The position numbers and the translations under genes were made by a program. Below the pieces are notes generated by a model. The model worked only from the letters and a program-made list of their open reading frames with translations. It was not told the DNA's origin and made no database searches. A stretch of DNA of 64,000 nucleotides from Bacteroidota bacterium (GTDB lineage Bacteria; Bacteroidota; Rhodothermia; Rhodothermales; JAHQVL01): positions 1 through 64,000 of the forward strand of contig JBCCIM010000009.1 in NCBI GenBank assembly GCA_039111535.1, in the 5' to 3' direction. Shown piece after piece: positions 44,842 to 52,929 of the stretch (positions within the stretch are counted from its first letter, which is position 1; each line of letters begins with the position of its first letter).

Positions 44842-45966
44842 ATGCACAGGTCTCTTTTCGTATGGCCGGCTTTGTGCTGTTTAATCTTTTTTATGATGAC
44901 AGTAAACAAAAGCACAGCACAGCCGGCATCAGATGCACCCCTCAAAATTGCAATTGTTGGTGTGGTACACGGCCACGTACACGGCTTTCTGCGGGATGCC
45001 ATGCAGCGCTCGGATATTGAGGTGGTTGGTGTTTATGATGCAGATGCTGCCCTTGTGAAAAAATACGGAGACCTTTATAACGTCCCTACAAACCTTCGGT
45101 ACACAAACCTCGAAAAACTACTCGAAGAAGGAAAGCCGGCAGCCTTGACGCTTTTTACCAACACGTTCGACCATACAGAAATTGTTGAGATGGCTGCACC
45201 GCTGGGGATTCATGTGATGATGGAAAAGCCGCTGGCAGTAAGTATGGACCACGCGAATAGAATGTACAAAGCCGCAAAGGCTGGTGGGATTCACGTATTG
45301 GTCAATTATGAAACCACCTGGTATGCCAGTAATGCACACGCATACCAAATGGTTGAAGCCGGTGCGCTGGGAACGTTACGCAAAATTGTGGTACACGACG
45401 GTCATTTTGGCCCCAAAGAAATTGGTGTAGACAAAGAGTTTCTGGACTGGCTGGTAGATCCGGTGCTGAATGGGGGTGGAGCCTTAACTGACTTCGGGTG
45501 TTACGGGGCCAACCTGATGACCTGGCTGCTAAAAGGAGAAATGCCAGAGTCTGTGATGGCTGTTACGCAGCAACTAAAATCAGACCCGGTGTACAGCAAG
45601 GTGGATGACGAAACAAACATCCTGGTTACCTACGCTGGCGCGCAAGGCATTATTCAGGCGTCATGGAATTGGCCGTATCATCGGAAAGACATGGAAGTCT
45701 ATGGCGATGCCGGCATGGCGATCGCTTTGAACAGCAAAGCTATGCAAGTTGCCCCGCTTGATTCACCGCGAGAGGATGTAGTGGCTGCGCCATTGACCGG
45801 TGCCGAGGCAGATCCGCTTTCCTATTTGAAGGCTGTGGTAGACGAGAGCATTGTGCCGGCACCACACGATCTTTCTGCATTGGAGAACAATATCATGGTG
45901 ACCCGCATTCTGGATGCTGCCCGCGAGTCTGCCGCCACCGGCAAACGCGTCTATCTAACCAAATAA
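44842..45966 (+). CDS. exported Gfo/Idh/MocA-family oxidoreductase
   Basis: This 374-residue protein has a signal peptide (SLFVWPALCCLIFFMMTVNKSTA). A Rossmann domain follows (KIAIVGVVHGHVHGFLRDA, VVGVYDADAALVKKYGD) with the family MMEKPLAVSM segment, then a C-terminal alpha/beta domain with GGGALTDFGCYGANLMTWLL. The GVVHGHVH glycine loop is less canonical than GxGxxG, so cofactor binding is plausible but not certain. Starts at 44806, 44818 and a TTG at 44683 are also possible; I took the one giving a clean signal peptide. It would oxidise or reduce a sugar derivative in the periplasm; rsmB follows at 23 bp. Confidence 0.82.
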   Translation: MHRSLFVWPALCCLIFFMMTVNKSTAQPASDAPLKIAIVGVVHGHVHGFLRDAMQRSDIEVVGVYDADAALVKKYGDLYNVPTNLRYTNLEKLLEEGKPAALTLFTNTFDHTEIVEMAAPLGIHVMMEKPLAVSMDHANRMYKAAKAGGIHVLVNYETTWYASNAHAYQMVEAGALGTLRKIVVHDGHFGPKEIGVDKEFLDWLVDPVLNGGGALTDFGCYGANLMTWLLKGEMPESVMAVTQQLKSDPVYSKVDDETNILVTYAGAQGIIQASWNWPYHRKDMEVYGDAGMAIALNSKAMQVAPLDSPREDVVAAPLTGAEADPLSYLKAVVDESIVPAPHDLSALENNIMVTRILDAARESAATGKRVYLTK

Positions 45967-45989
45967 CCCAATCCGGAGTACCTTCCCTT

Positions 45990-47339
45990 ATGGCCAGAGT
46001 GAATCTCGAAGCCTTGCAACAAATCAAATCTTCTCGCGCCCTGGCGATACAACAGCTATTGCAGTTGGAAAAAATGCGCAGCCGGCCAGGATTTGACGAT
46101 GACGCGTCGATGCCAATCAGTTCTGCGCAAGAGCACCGGCAAGTAAAAGAGTACGTCTCTGGTATCACCCGCTGGAAGCGCTGGCTCGATTTCCTCATCG
46201 AGTCGTTTTATAAAGGGGAGTTTGAGAAAATGGAGCCGCTGATTGTCCAGATTTTACGCCTTGGGGCATACGATCTGCTTTTCCTGCGTACGCCGCCGCA
46301 TGCTTCGATTAATGAAGCCGTTGAGCTGGCCAAGCGCGCGGTTCGTGAAGGTGCGGGTGGCCTCGTTAATGGCATTTTACGTTCCATAGACCGCAACCGG
46401 GATAACCTGCCCAAACCGCGCGCCCGGATCAGGGCCAATGAGTTGGGGGTAAAGTTTTCCCATCCGAACTGGCTGGTATACAGATGGCTTCAGCGATATC
46501 CGGATAAAGTTGAAGACCTGCTGGAATGGAATAACACCCGGCCTGTCTACTCCGTGCGCATTAACAAAGCGAAGATCTCAGTTGATGCGTTCAAAACGCA
46601 ATTGGATGAGCTTGAGGTAGCCTGGGAGCCGGCGCACCACCTTGAAGACTTTGTGCGGGTGCCGCGCTTGCAACCTTTGGTCCGGCAGGGATTCCTGCGC
46701 GATGGCCTTTGCGCTGTTCAAGACGAAAGCTCGGGCCTGATTGTTTGCCTGCTCGATCCCAAGCCTGGCGAAACCATTATCGACGCCTGCGCTGCACCCG
46801 GTGGCAAAGCCATTTATGCGGCATCCCTGATGGAAGGCAAAGGCAGCCTCGAAGCCGTTGATATACAGGAAGAGCGCCTGAAAAAGCTTGACCAGGTGAT
46901 CGAACGGTACGATGCAACATGGATTAAACGTACAGTGGGGGACTTGCGCACCATGGAGCGTGCCGAGCAAGTGGACAAAGTGTTGCTCGATGCGCCTTGC
47001 TCTGGCCTGGGCGTACTATCCAAACGTGCTGATCTCCGGTGGACGCGACAAAAAGAAGACATCCCCAAAGTTGCTGAATTGCAAGCTGAGTTATTGGCAG
47101 CTGCTGCCAAAATGGTTAAGCCGGGCGGATACGTTGTGTACAGCACATGCACCATCGCGCCCGAAGAGAACAAGGTGCAGGTCAAGAAATTCCTCGATAC
47201 GCATCCCGACTTTGAAAGAGAGCGCGCTGATGACTTGTTGCCGGCAGCGGTTGTAAATACCAAAGGATGCCTTGCCACGTTACCCCACAAACACAAAATG
47301 GATGGTGTTTTTGGGGTGCGACTGCGGAAGAAGTCATAG
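45990..47339 (+). CDS. rsmB: 16S rRNA cytosine-967 C5-methyltransferase RsmB
   Basis: The 449-residue protein has an N-terminal NusB-like RNA-binding domain (residues 1-150, with ALAIQQLLQLEKMRSRPGF and PHASINEAVELAKRAVREGAGGLVNGILR). The catalytic domain contains DACAAPGGKAIYAASLM (SAM binding), LDAPCSGLGVLSKRADLRW and VYSTCTIAPEENKVQV, where the Cys in STC is the nucleophile and the one in PCSG releases the product. It methylates helix 31 of 16S rRNA. The downstream gene is convergent with a 22-bp gap and no clear hairpin. Confidence 0.93.
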   Translation: MARVNLEALQQIKSSRALAIQQLLQLEKMRSRPGFDDDASMPISSAQEHRQVKEYVSGITRWKRWLDFLIESFYKGEFEKMEPLIVQILRLGAYDLLFLRTPPHASINEAVELAKRAVREGAGGLVNGILRSIDRNRDNLPKPRARIRANELGVKFSHPNWLVYRWLQRYPDKVEDLLEWNNTRPVYSVRINKAKISVDAFKTQLDELEVAWEPAHHLEDFVRVPRLQPLVRQGFLRDGLCAVQDESSGLIVCLLDPKPGETIIDACAAPGGKAIYAASLMEGKGSLEAVDIQEERLKKLDQVIERYDATWIKRTVGDLRTMERAEQVDKVLLDAPCSGLGVLSKRADLRWTRQKEDIPKVAELQAELLAAAAKMVKPGGYVVYSTCTIAPEENKVQVKKFLDTHPDFERERADDLLPAAVVNTKGCLATLPHKHKMDGVFGVRLRKKS

Positions 47340-47361
47340 TGCTGGTTTTATAACGCTGGCC

Positions 47362-50300
47362 TTACCCGGCAAATCCAAGTTCGTCGATCTTCAGGAAGTG
47401 GACCCCGCCGCCGGCATCCCCGGCAATTACGCGGAGGCCATCTATCGTAAAGATGCAGCGTGTTAGCGGATGATCTGCATAGAAACTGCTGACGCGTTTG
47501 CCTTCTTCGATATCCCACAAAAACAGGGCATGGTCGTCGCCAGCGGAGGCGATGTACCGGCCATCCCGCGAAACGGCAATTTGGCGGATGTCTTTCTGGT
47601 GGCCATGCAACTCAAACACGCATTCATCCAGCGACAGGTCCCAGATGCGAATTATCTGGTCTTCGCCGGCTGAAATGAGGTGGTATCCCATTGGCGTGAG
47701 CGATAGATGACGAACAGGTCCTACATGCCCTTTCAAGCAGCCGCTTTCAAATCCAACACTAAAATTCCATACCCGAATGGTGCCATCATCTGACGAGGAA
47801 ATAATACGCTGGTCGAGTGATGAGATAACGAGGGCACGTACAGGCCCGGTGTGCCCTTTAAGTACATGTAGCAACCGGCCTTCCTGGATGCTCCACACGC
47901 GAACGGTATGATCGAGCGACGCAGAGATCACCAGGCGGTTGTCATTTGAGATGACTACGGAAGTAACCCCTCCGGTGTGGCCATGTAATTTCTTTACGAG
48001 CCGGCCTTGTTCGATATCCCAAATACCAATGGTTTTGTCTTCTGAGCCGGTGACAAGAAATCGGTCATTCCAGGCAAGCGCTGCGCACCATACCCAGTCA
48101 TCGTGACCATTCAGGATGTGCATACACGACTCGCTTTGCAAGTCCCATACATTGATGGAGCAGTCAAACGATGTAGATACAGCAAACCGACCCCTTGAAG
48201 AAATAGCCAGATCCCAAACCCAGTCTGTGTGCCCCCGAAACGTGGCGTCAACTGTAGCAGAGTCTATCCGCCACTTCATGAGCGAGGTATCATCAGAGCC
48301 AGAGAGCAATTGTGTATTGTCGGGTGAAATGGCGAGCGCACGCACCCCTTTGTTGTGCGCCTCTTTCTGGATTTGATAGGTATGACCGGTGAGGCTCCAC
48401 AGTTTGAGTGACGAGTCGTCTGAGGCGGAAAGCACGCCTTTACCGTCTGGCGTGACACCCATGTCCCACACCCAGTCGTCGTGTCCGGTGAACGTTCGCA
48501 GGATTTTGCCTTTTTCAAAGTCCCATACAATCATGGACTGGTCTTCAGAGGCACTGACGAGGATGCGCCCATCGTGAGAAAGATCTATAGCCCGTACGCC
48601 GGCCTGGTGCCCGGTAAGCACCTTTGCCACTTGCCCGCTAAACAAGTCCCAAACGATTACGGTCTGGTCTTCGGATGCACTGACAAGGTGCCGACCGTCG
48701 GGTGTGATTTTAATGGACCAGATCCAGTCGTCATGGGCCGTGAGCTTGATTTTACTCGTGCGGTTCTTCTTCAGGTCGATGCAGCCGATGGCGTGGTCAT
48801 CGCCGGCGGTAAACACCATCCGGTTGTCTGGCGACAGGGCCATCGACCAGATACGGTTTATTGGCGCGTCAAATGTCTGCTTGATTTCTCCAGTCCAGAG
48901 ATCCCACAGAATCAGCCGGCCGGACTCATCCGAAGACAAAACGTTGTCGTGTGGCAGCGGCACAATCGCCAGGATTTTGTCTTCGTGCAGCGCGTATGTG
49001 TGAAGGTTGGTGCCTTGCTCGATGTCCCATACTTTCAGGGTAAGGTCATCGGAGCCGGATACGGCATATTTGCCGTTGGGTGTGAAAGAAACGGTGTGTA
49101 CGAGGTCGCGATGCCCTTTGAAGGTGCGCAATTGGGCACCCGTGCGCAGGTCCCACAGCTTGAGCGTCTGATCACTGGAGGCGGAAATTGCTTTCCGGCC
49201 ATCTGGCTCGATATCGATGGCATGGATGACATCGTCGTGCCCACGATAGGTCTGCAGGAGCGAACTGCCCGGGATATCCAGGTTCACTTTGATCGGGTCG
49301 AGCCAGACGGGCTCGGGTTTTCCGGTGATTCTCACGGCATCAACCAGGTCGCGAATGGCCGGGATCTCCAGTTCCTGGAGCCGGCCTATCATCTGGTTGC
49401 CTAGTTGCGATGCGTCGGATGACAGAATAGGAGCAGAGAGCCGCAATGCTTCCTGTATCACGCGAAGGGTCTTGTCTTCACGGACGTAGTTAAAATCCTC
49501 AAAAAGGGCATCGGCGTCTGTGAAGTTGAGCTTGGCTTGCAACCATTCAAACGATAGCAGTAAAGCTGGTAATTCATCACCTCGTGCAGAGGCAGACAGG
49601 TGATAACAAAGGAAGCGATACAGGTAGCCGTCATCTGGTAATTCGGGCCACGGCAAATCGTTGCGGTTATAAGCCGCCAGCAAGGCTTCGTGCCAGGTCT
49701 CTATTTCTTCTTCGCGGTGCTCTTCTATGTAATCAGCAAGTTGGTTGTTTAGCGTAACAGTACTCCCATTGCTTCTGCGCCGGATGATATCAAGCTCTAC
49801 CAGTTCTTCGATCAGCTCAAGATGATTTACTTTACCGTGGGCGTCTTCCAGTTTGTGCCACAAGAGGTGAATTGCAGAAATGGGCAGGGGCGTCCGGGTT
49901 GGTAAAATGCCGAGCGCTCCGCAGAACTCTTGCTTGGCTGCCGGCATTTTATCTAGATGTAGCCCAATCAGGTGTTGCTGCAGGGTTTCCTGCGTGTGGC
50001 CATCCAACGAGGCCAGGAGGGCATCGATATTGTGCCCGCCTTGAATCAGAAGTGCTGCCAGTACAATGTTGTGTGGGATGTAGCGCAGGCGTTCTGCCAG
50101 CACGGCATTGGTCGATACGCTCAGCGTTTTGAACGCATTGATCAGCGCATTGGCATCGTCAATCTGCAAGGGTGGTGCATTGGCAGCCCGTGCGCCTAGT
50201 GCTTCTGCAACACGGGTGTTTCGCGTTGTAATGAGGAGGCGTGTTTTTGGGCTGCTTGCCTTGATTTGAAACGCCTGCCGTACAGACTGTACATCATCCA

Positions 50301-50736
50301 GCACGAGCAGCATGGCACAGTCATCAAGCAACGTTTTCAAAGCCAGCAGTGCTTCATCGCTGGACGTTGCTTCGGTCCAGTTGCTACGTTGCGCGCGCCC
50401 CAGTTTGTTGATCTGATCTGTCAGATCATAGGGTTTTGTGCCGAAATTGAGCCAGGCAATACCATCTGGGAAAGCTTGCTGGACTTCTTCGAGTTGGCAT
50501 AGCGCTGCTGCAATGGTGCTTTTGCCGGAGCCGGCTGGGCCTTGTAGTACCGTTGACGTACTTTTTCCTTGCTGGCCGGCTTTCTGAATCGTTTTTGCTA
50601 ACCTTGATACAACAGCGGGGCGATCGATATAATAGTGCGGGAGCGCGGGAGGGAGGAGTAGATTGTCGCTGTTGATGGATAGACCAGGGTTAGGAATAGA
50701 CACCGGCTTTTTTGTGGATATATTTCCCCTCTTCAT
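47362..50736 (-). CDS. Apaf-1-like NB-ARC ATPase with 15 WD40 repeats
   Basis: The 1124-residue protein is a STAND-type switch. It has a short leader of about 40 residues and an NB-ARC domain with Walker A GPAGSGKST (66-74), Walker B LLVLDDV (143-149) and sensor RLLITTRNT (about 168-176). A helical/winged region follows to about residue 490, then 15 consecutive WD40 repeats to the C-terminus (GH...LWD pattern, for example GHDDWVWD, DQTVIVWDLF). Fifteen repeats would build a 7- plus an 8-bladed propeller, as in Apaf-1. No death-fold, protease, nuclease or TIR effector domain is attached, so any output must use a partner. Proteins of this type can act in phage defence or signalling; the role here is unproven. 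Confidence 0.85.
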   Translation of the reverse strand: MKRGNISTKKPVSIPNPGLSINSDNLLLPPALPHYYIDRPAVVSRLAKTIQKAGQQGKSTSTVLQGPAGSGKSTIAAALCQLEEVQQAFPDGIAWLNFGTKPYDLTDQINKLGRAQRSNWTEATSSDEALLALKTLLDDCAMLLVLDDVQSVRQAFQIKASSPKTRLLITTRNTRVAEALGARAANAPPLQIDDANALINAFKTLSVSTNAVLAERLRYIPHNIVLAALLIQGGHNIDALLASLDGHTQETLQQHLIGLHLDKMPAAKQEFCGALGILPTRTPLPISAIHLLWHKLEDAHGKVNHLELIEELVELDIIRRRSNGSTVTLNNQLADYIEEHREEEIETWHEALLAAYNRNDLPWPELPDDGYLYRFLCYHLSASARGDELPALLLSFEWLQAKLNFTDADALFEDFNYVREDKTLRVIQEALRLSAPILSSDASQLGNQMIGRLQELEIPAIRDLVDAVRITGKPEPVWLDPIKVNLDIPGSSLLQTYRGHDDVIHAIDIEPDGRKAISASSDQTLKLWDLRTGAQLRTFKGHRDLVHTVSFTPNGKYAVSGSDDLTLKVWDIEQGTNLHTYALHEDKILAIVPLPHDNVLSSDESGRLILWDLWTGEIKQTFDAPINRIWSMALSPDNRMVFTAGDDHAIGCIDLKKNRTSKIKLTAHDDWIWSIKITPDGRHLVSASEDQTVIVWDLFSGQVAKVLTGHQAGVRAIDLSHDGRILVSASEDQSMIVWDFEKGKILRTFTGHDDWVWDMGVTPDGKGVLSASDDSSLKLWSLTGHTYQIQKEAHNKGVRALAISPDNTQLLSGSDDTSLMKWRIDSATVDATFRGHTDWVWDLAISSRGRFAVSTSFDCSINVWDLQSESCMHILNGHDDWVWCAALAWNDRFLVTGSEDKTIGIWDIEQGRLVKKLHGHTGGVTSVVISNDNRLVISASLDHTVRVWSIQEGRLLHVLKGHTGPVRALVISSLDQRIISSSDDGTIRVWNFSVGFESGCLKGHVGPVRHLSLTPMGYHLISAGEDQIIRIWDLSLDECVFELHGHQKDIRQIAVSRDGRYIASAGDDHALFLWDIEEGKRVSSFYADHPLTRCIFTIDGLRVIAGDAGGGVHFLKIDELGFAG

Positions 50737-50836
50737 GTACGGGCGGACACGTAAATAAGTAAAGATTAAACAACATTAATCTTCTAGATAGGAAATAATC
50801 TGTCCACGCGGATACACCATTGGGCGCACCCGATGC

Positions 50837-51295
50837 CTAACTTATGGTCATCTCGTACTGGTCTTCCGGCTTACGTTCCTGCAACAGGTAGTGCCCGAGC
50901 AATTTCTTGGCGTTGTAGTGCCCAACTTCGTACACTTTTATTTCAAACCGGTGCAAGTCGCGGTGATACCGCACAAACACGTTATCCTGGCCTGGACGGG
51001 CGTGTTTACTGGTGGCATAGGGGAATTCGAGAATGTCCAGCCGCTGACCACGAATGGTGTTTTGTGCGTGCCGGAATCGGTTCATCGCTTCGGTAATAAG
51101 CGGAATATTTGGCTGGCCATGCAGGCACTCACCACTCAACTCTTCAAACTTGAATGCGCTCACAGTACTTCGGGCTAGGTTTTTCGTGCGGCTTGGATGG
51201 GTAGTAAGGGTATCGGCCAGGGAGGAGGAGGCGTTAAGCTTATCGTGTCCTGTTTTGAGGCTTTCGTTCGTCTTCTGGTTGCTACGTGTATCCAT
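50837..51295 (-). CDS. hypothetical protein upstream of the NB-ARC gene
   Basis: This 152-residue basic protein begins with about 45 polar, probably disordered residues (MDTRSNQKTNESLKTGHDKL) and continues with a small domain containing RFRHAQNTIRGQRLDILEFP, DNVFVRYHRDLHRFEIKVYEVGHY and LLGHYLLQ. I do not recognise it. It lies 100 bp upstream of the NB-ARC/WD40 gene on the same strand, so it could be the missing partner or effector of that switch protein. The gene to the right is divergent, with only 16 bp between the starts. Confidence 0.55.
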   Translation of the reverse strand: MDTRSNQKTNESLKTGHDKLNASSSLADTLTTHPSRTKNLARSTVSAFKFEELSGECLHGQPNIPLITEAMNRFRHAQNTIRGQRLDILEFPYATSKHARPGQDNVFVRYHRDLHRFEIKVYEVGHYNAKKLLGHYLLQERKPEDQYEMTIS

Positions 51296-51311
51296 TAATG
51301 CTTAACCCATC

Positions 51312-52478
51312 ATGACCATGAGATCGAAATGCCTTCTTATTGTATTTATCTGCTTGATTAGCAGCGCCTGCCACCCACCCATCGATGAAACTGAATTAGA
51401 TCAGACCCTGCAACTGATTGTTGATGATGGCCTGGTTGCCGGCTTTGCTGTCGCTGTCTTCAACAAAGATGACATATTATTCGCCAAGGGGTACGGATAT
51501 GCGGACCTGAAATTGCGGACCCTGTATACCACCCAAACGCAGCAAATTGTTGCTTCAGTCTCAAAAACAGCCATTGGGCTGGCCCTCGTATTAGCAGACG
51601 AGATGGCGCTGCTTTCCCTTGACGATCCAATCAACAACCACCTGCCATTTCCTGCTGTGAATCCTTTTTTCCCCGAAGAAGCCATAACGATCAGGCATCT
51701 TGCCACGCATACGTCAACGATTGCATACAGTGATCAGATCTCGGGAGACCTGGCCTTCTCTCAAAACGCGTTACCTCTCCGAGACTTTGTGTTTCACTAT
51801 TTGTCACCAGCCGGTGATTGGTATAGAGATCAAAATTTTTCCAATAACAAACCTGGTACCTACTTCGATTATACCAACATTAGTGCAGCATTGGCTGCAT
51901 ACATTGTGGAATACACATCTGGCATGTCATTCAAAGCGTTTACCCGGCAGTACCTTTTTGAGCCAATGGATTTGCCAGCTGTATCCTGGTATGCATCCAC
52001 CCAAAACGATAGCAGCAGCGCCAGGCTATATAACTTGCGAACACCCTATGGCTTTGAGGAAGTCGAAAGGCAATCTATCGGTATTTACCCGGTACGGGAC
52101 CTCGTTGCCAGTGTTGAAGAGTTGACACGCTACTGCCAGGTCATCCTTAACAAGGGCAGGTATGATGCGCGCTCAGTTTTTTCGGAAAAAATGGTGGCAG
52201 AACTGCTTGCGCCGGCTTTACCTAAAAACGTGGGCGGTGAAGAATTCTCGCTGGACCACGGCCTTTTCTGGATCATCGACAAAAACCAGCTCGGTGTGCC
52301 GGCAAAAGTAATCGGCCATTCAGGGGGAGACGATGGCATATTTTCAATGCTGTGGTTCGACCCCAAAACCGAACTGGGGTACGTGATGCTGGCAAATACC
52401 TCGCAAGTAGATGCGAATTTTGGTGCTTACATTGAATTATGGCAGAGTCTTTATAGGTACGGGAAGAATCATGATTAG
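51312..52478 (+). CDS. class C beta-lactamase-like serine hydrolase lipoprotein
   Basis: The 388-residue protein has a lipoprotein signal (FICLISSAC, Cys about 20) and the penicillin-binding-like serine hydrolase fold of EstB/class C type. SVSK supplies the Ser-X-X-Lys nucleophile (about residue 80), YTN supplies the Tyr motif (DYTNISAALAAYI, about 195), and GHSGGDDGIFSMLW is the third box (KTG replaced by HSG). Such enzymes are usually esterases or D-aminopeptidases rather than antibiotic-resistance factors. An ATG two codons later (51318) is an alternative start. It is the last clear host gene before the mobile element. Confidence 0.85.
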   Translation: MTMRSKCLLIVFICLISSACHPPIDETELDQTLQLIVDDGLVAGFAVAVFNKDDILFAKGYGYADLKLRTLYTTQTQQIVASVSKTAIGLALVLADEMALLSLDDPINNHLPFPAVNPFFPEEAITIRHLATHTSTIAYSDQISGDLAFSQNALPLRDFVFHYLSPAGDWYRDQNFSNNKPGTYFDYTNISAALAAYIVEYTSGMSFKAFTRQYLFEPMDLPAVSWYASTQNDSSSARLYNLRTPYGFEEVERQSIGIYPVRDLVASVEELTRYCQVILNKGRYDARSVFSEKMVAELLAPALPKNVGGEEFSLDHGLFWIIDKNQLGVPAKVIGHSGGDDGIFSMLWFDPKTELGYVMLANTSQVDANFGAYIELWQSLYRYGKNHD

Positions 52479-52494
52479 GAGACATAGATCTTGT

Positions 52495-52581
52495 CACGGT
52501 TTCATCCCGCGAAGGTGTACACAAGTTGGAGTGAATTGAGACGGGGCTTTCTGTTGTATCTTGCGTTTTTCTGAAACCGTG
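52495..52581. repeat. 10-bp inverted repeat around 67 bp
   Basis: CACGGTTTCA at 52495-52504 is matched by TGAAACCGTG at 52572-52581. A TTTTT run lies just before the right arm (on the plus strand), which is the wrong place for a simple terminator. It lies in the 450-bp gap 52479-52929, which otherwise contains the short reading frame at 52697 and a hairpin around 52842-52868 (TGGCC..GGCCA). Confidence 0.35.
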
Positions 52582-52696
52582 GGGAGGCATATTTGCGTAT
52601 GGGAATCAGAATGGCGTAGGGATGATCAGATCTGATTCGTTTTACCTAAGCCGGCATACAGAGCAACACCAGTCATAGCACGTTAAACTGGATTAC

Positions 52697-52834
52697 ATGT
52701 TTACCTACCTTAAAGGGTTGTTCTTGGTCTGGGGTGCACGCAAGGCAGGGTGCGGGTGTGGTTGCGGCTGTTTGCTAATATTTGGGCTTTTAGCCGGCCT
52801 GTACTGGGTAGCCAACTATGGCTGGACGACTTGA
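52697..52834 (+). CDS. 45-residue membrane microprotein with a Cys-Gly repeat
   Basis: An ATG-started frame encodes 45 residues: a short N-terminus (MFTYLKGLFLVWGARKAG), the run CGCGCGC, and a membrane helix (LLIFGLLAGLYWVANYGW). Four cysteines alternate with glycine right before the helix, a pattern unlikely to arise by chance in untranslated DNA. Codon choice (including GCCGGC) resembles the host genes. It could bind metal or form a redox or lipid-modified site at the membrane face. No ribosome site is obvious and no family is assigned. Confidence 0.5.
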   Translation: MFTYLKGLFLVWGARKAGCGCGCGCLLIFGLLAGLYWVANYGWTT

Positions 52835-52929
52835 GCGGATTGGCCCTTCGGATTAGCCCGAGGCCACCACGCTTTTTACGACCTACTCTGATTAACGGGT
52901 ATTGCGTTCCCCCTGTGTCGGTTTAATGA

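Noticed and set aside
48481-49404. Long plus-strand frame (307 residues) opposite the WD40 gene
   Set aside because: It is a shadow of the repetitive WD40 codons on the other strand.
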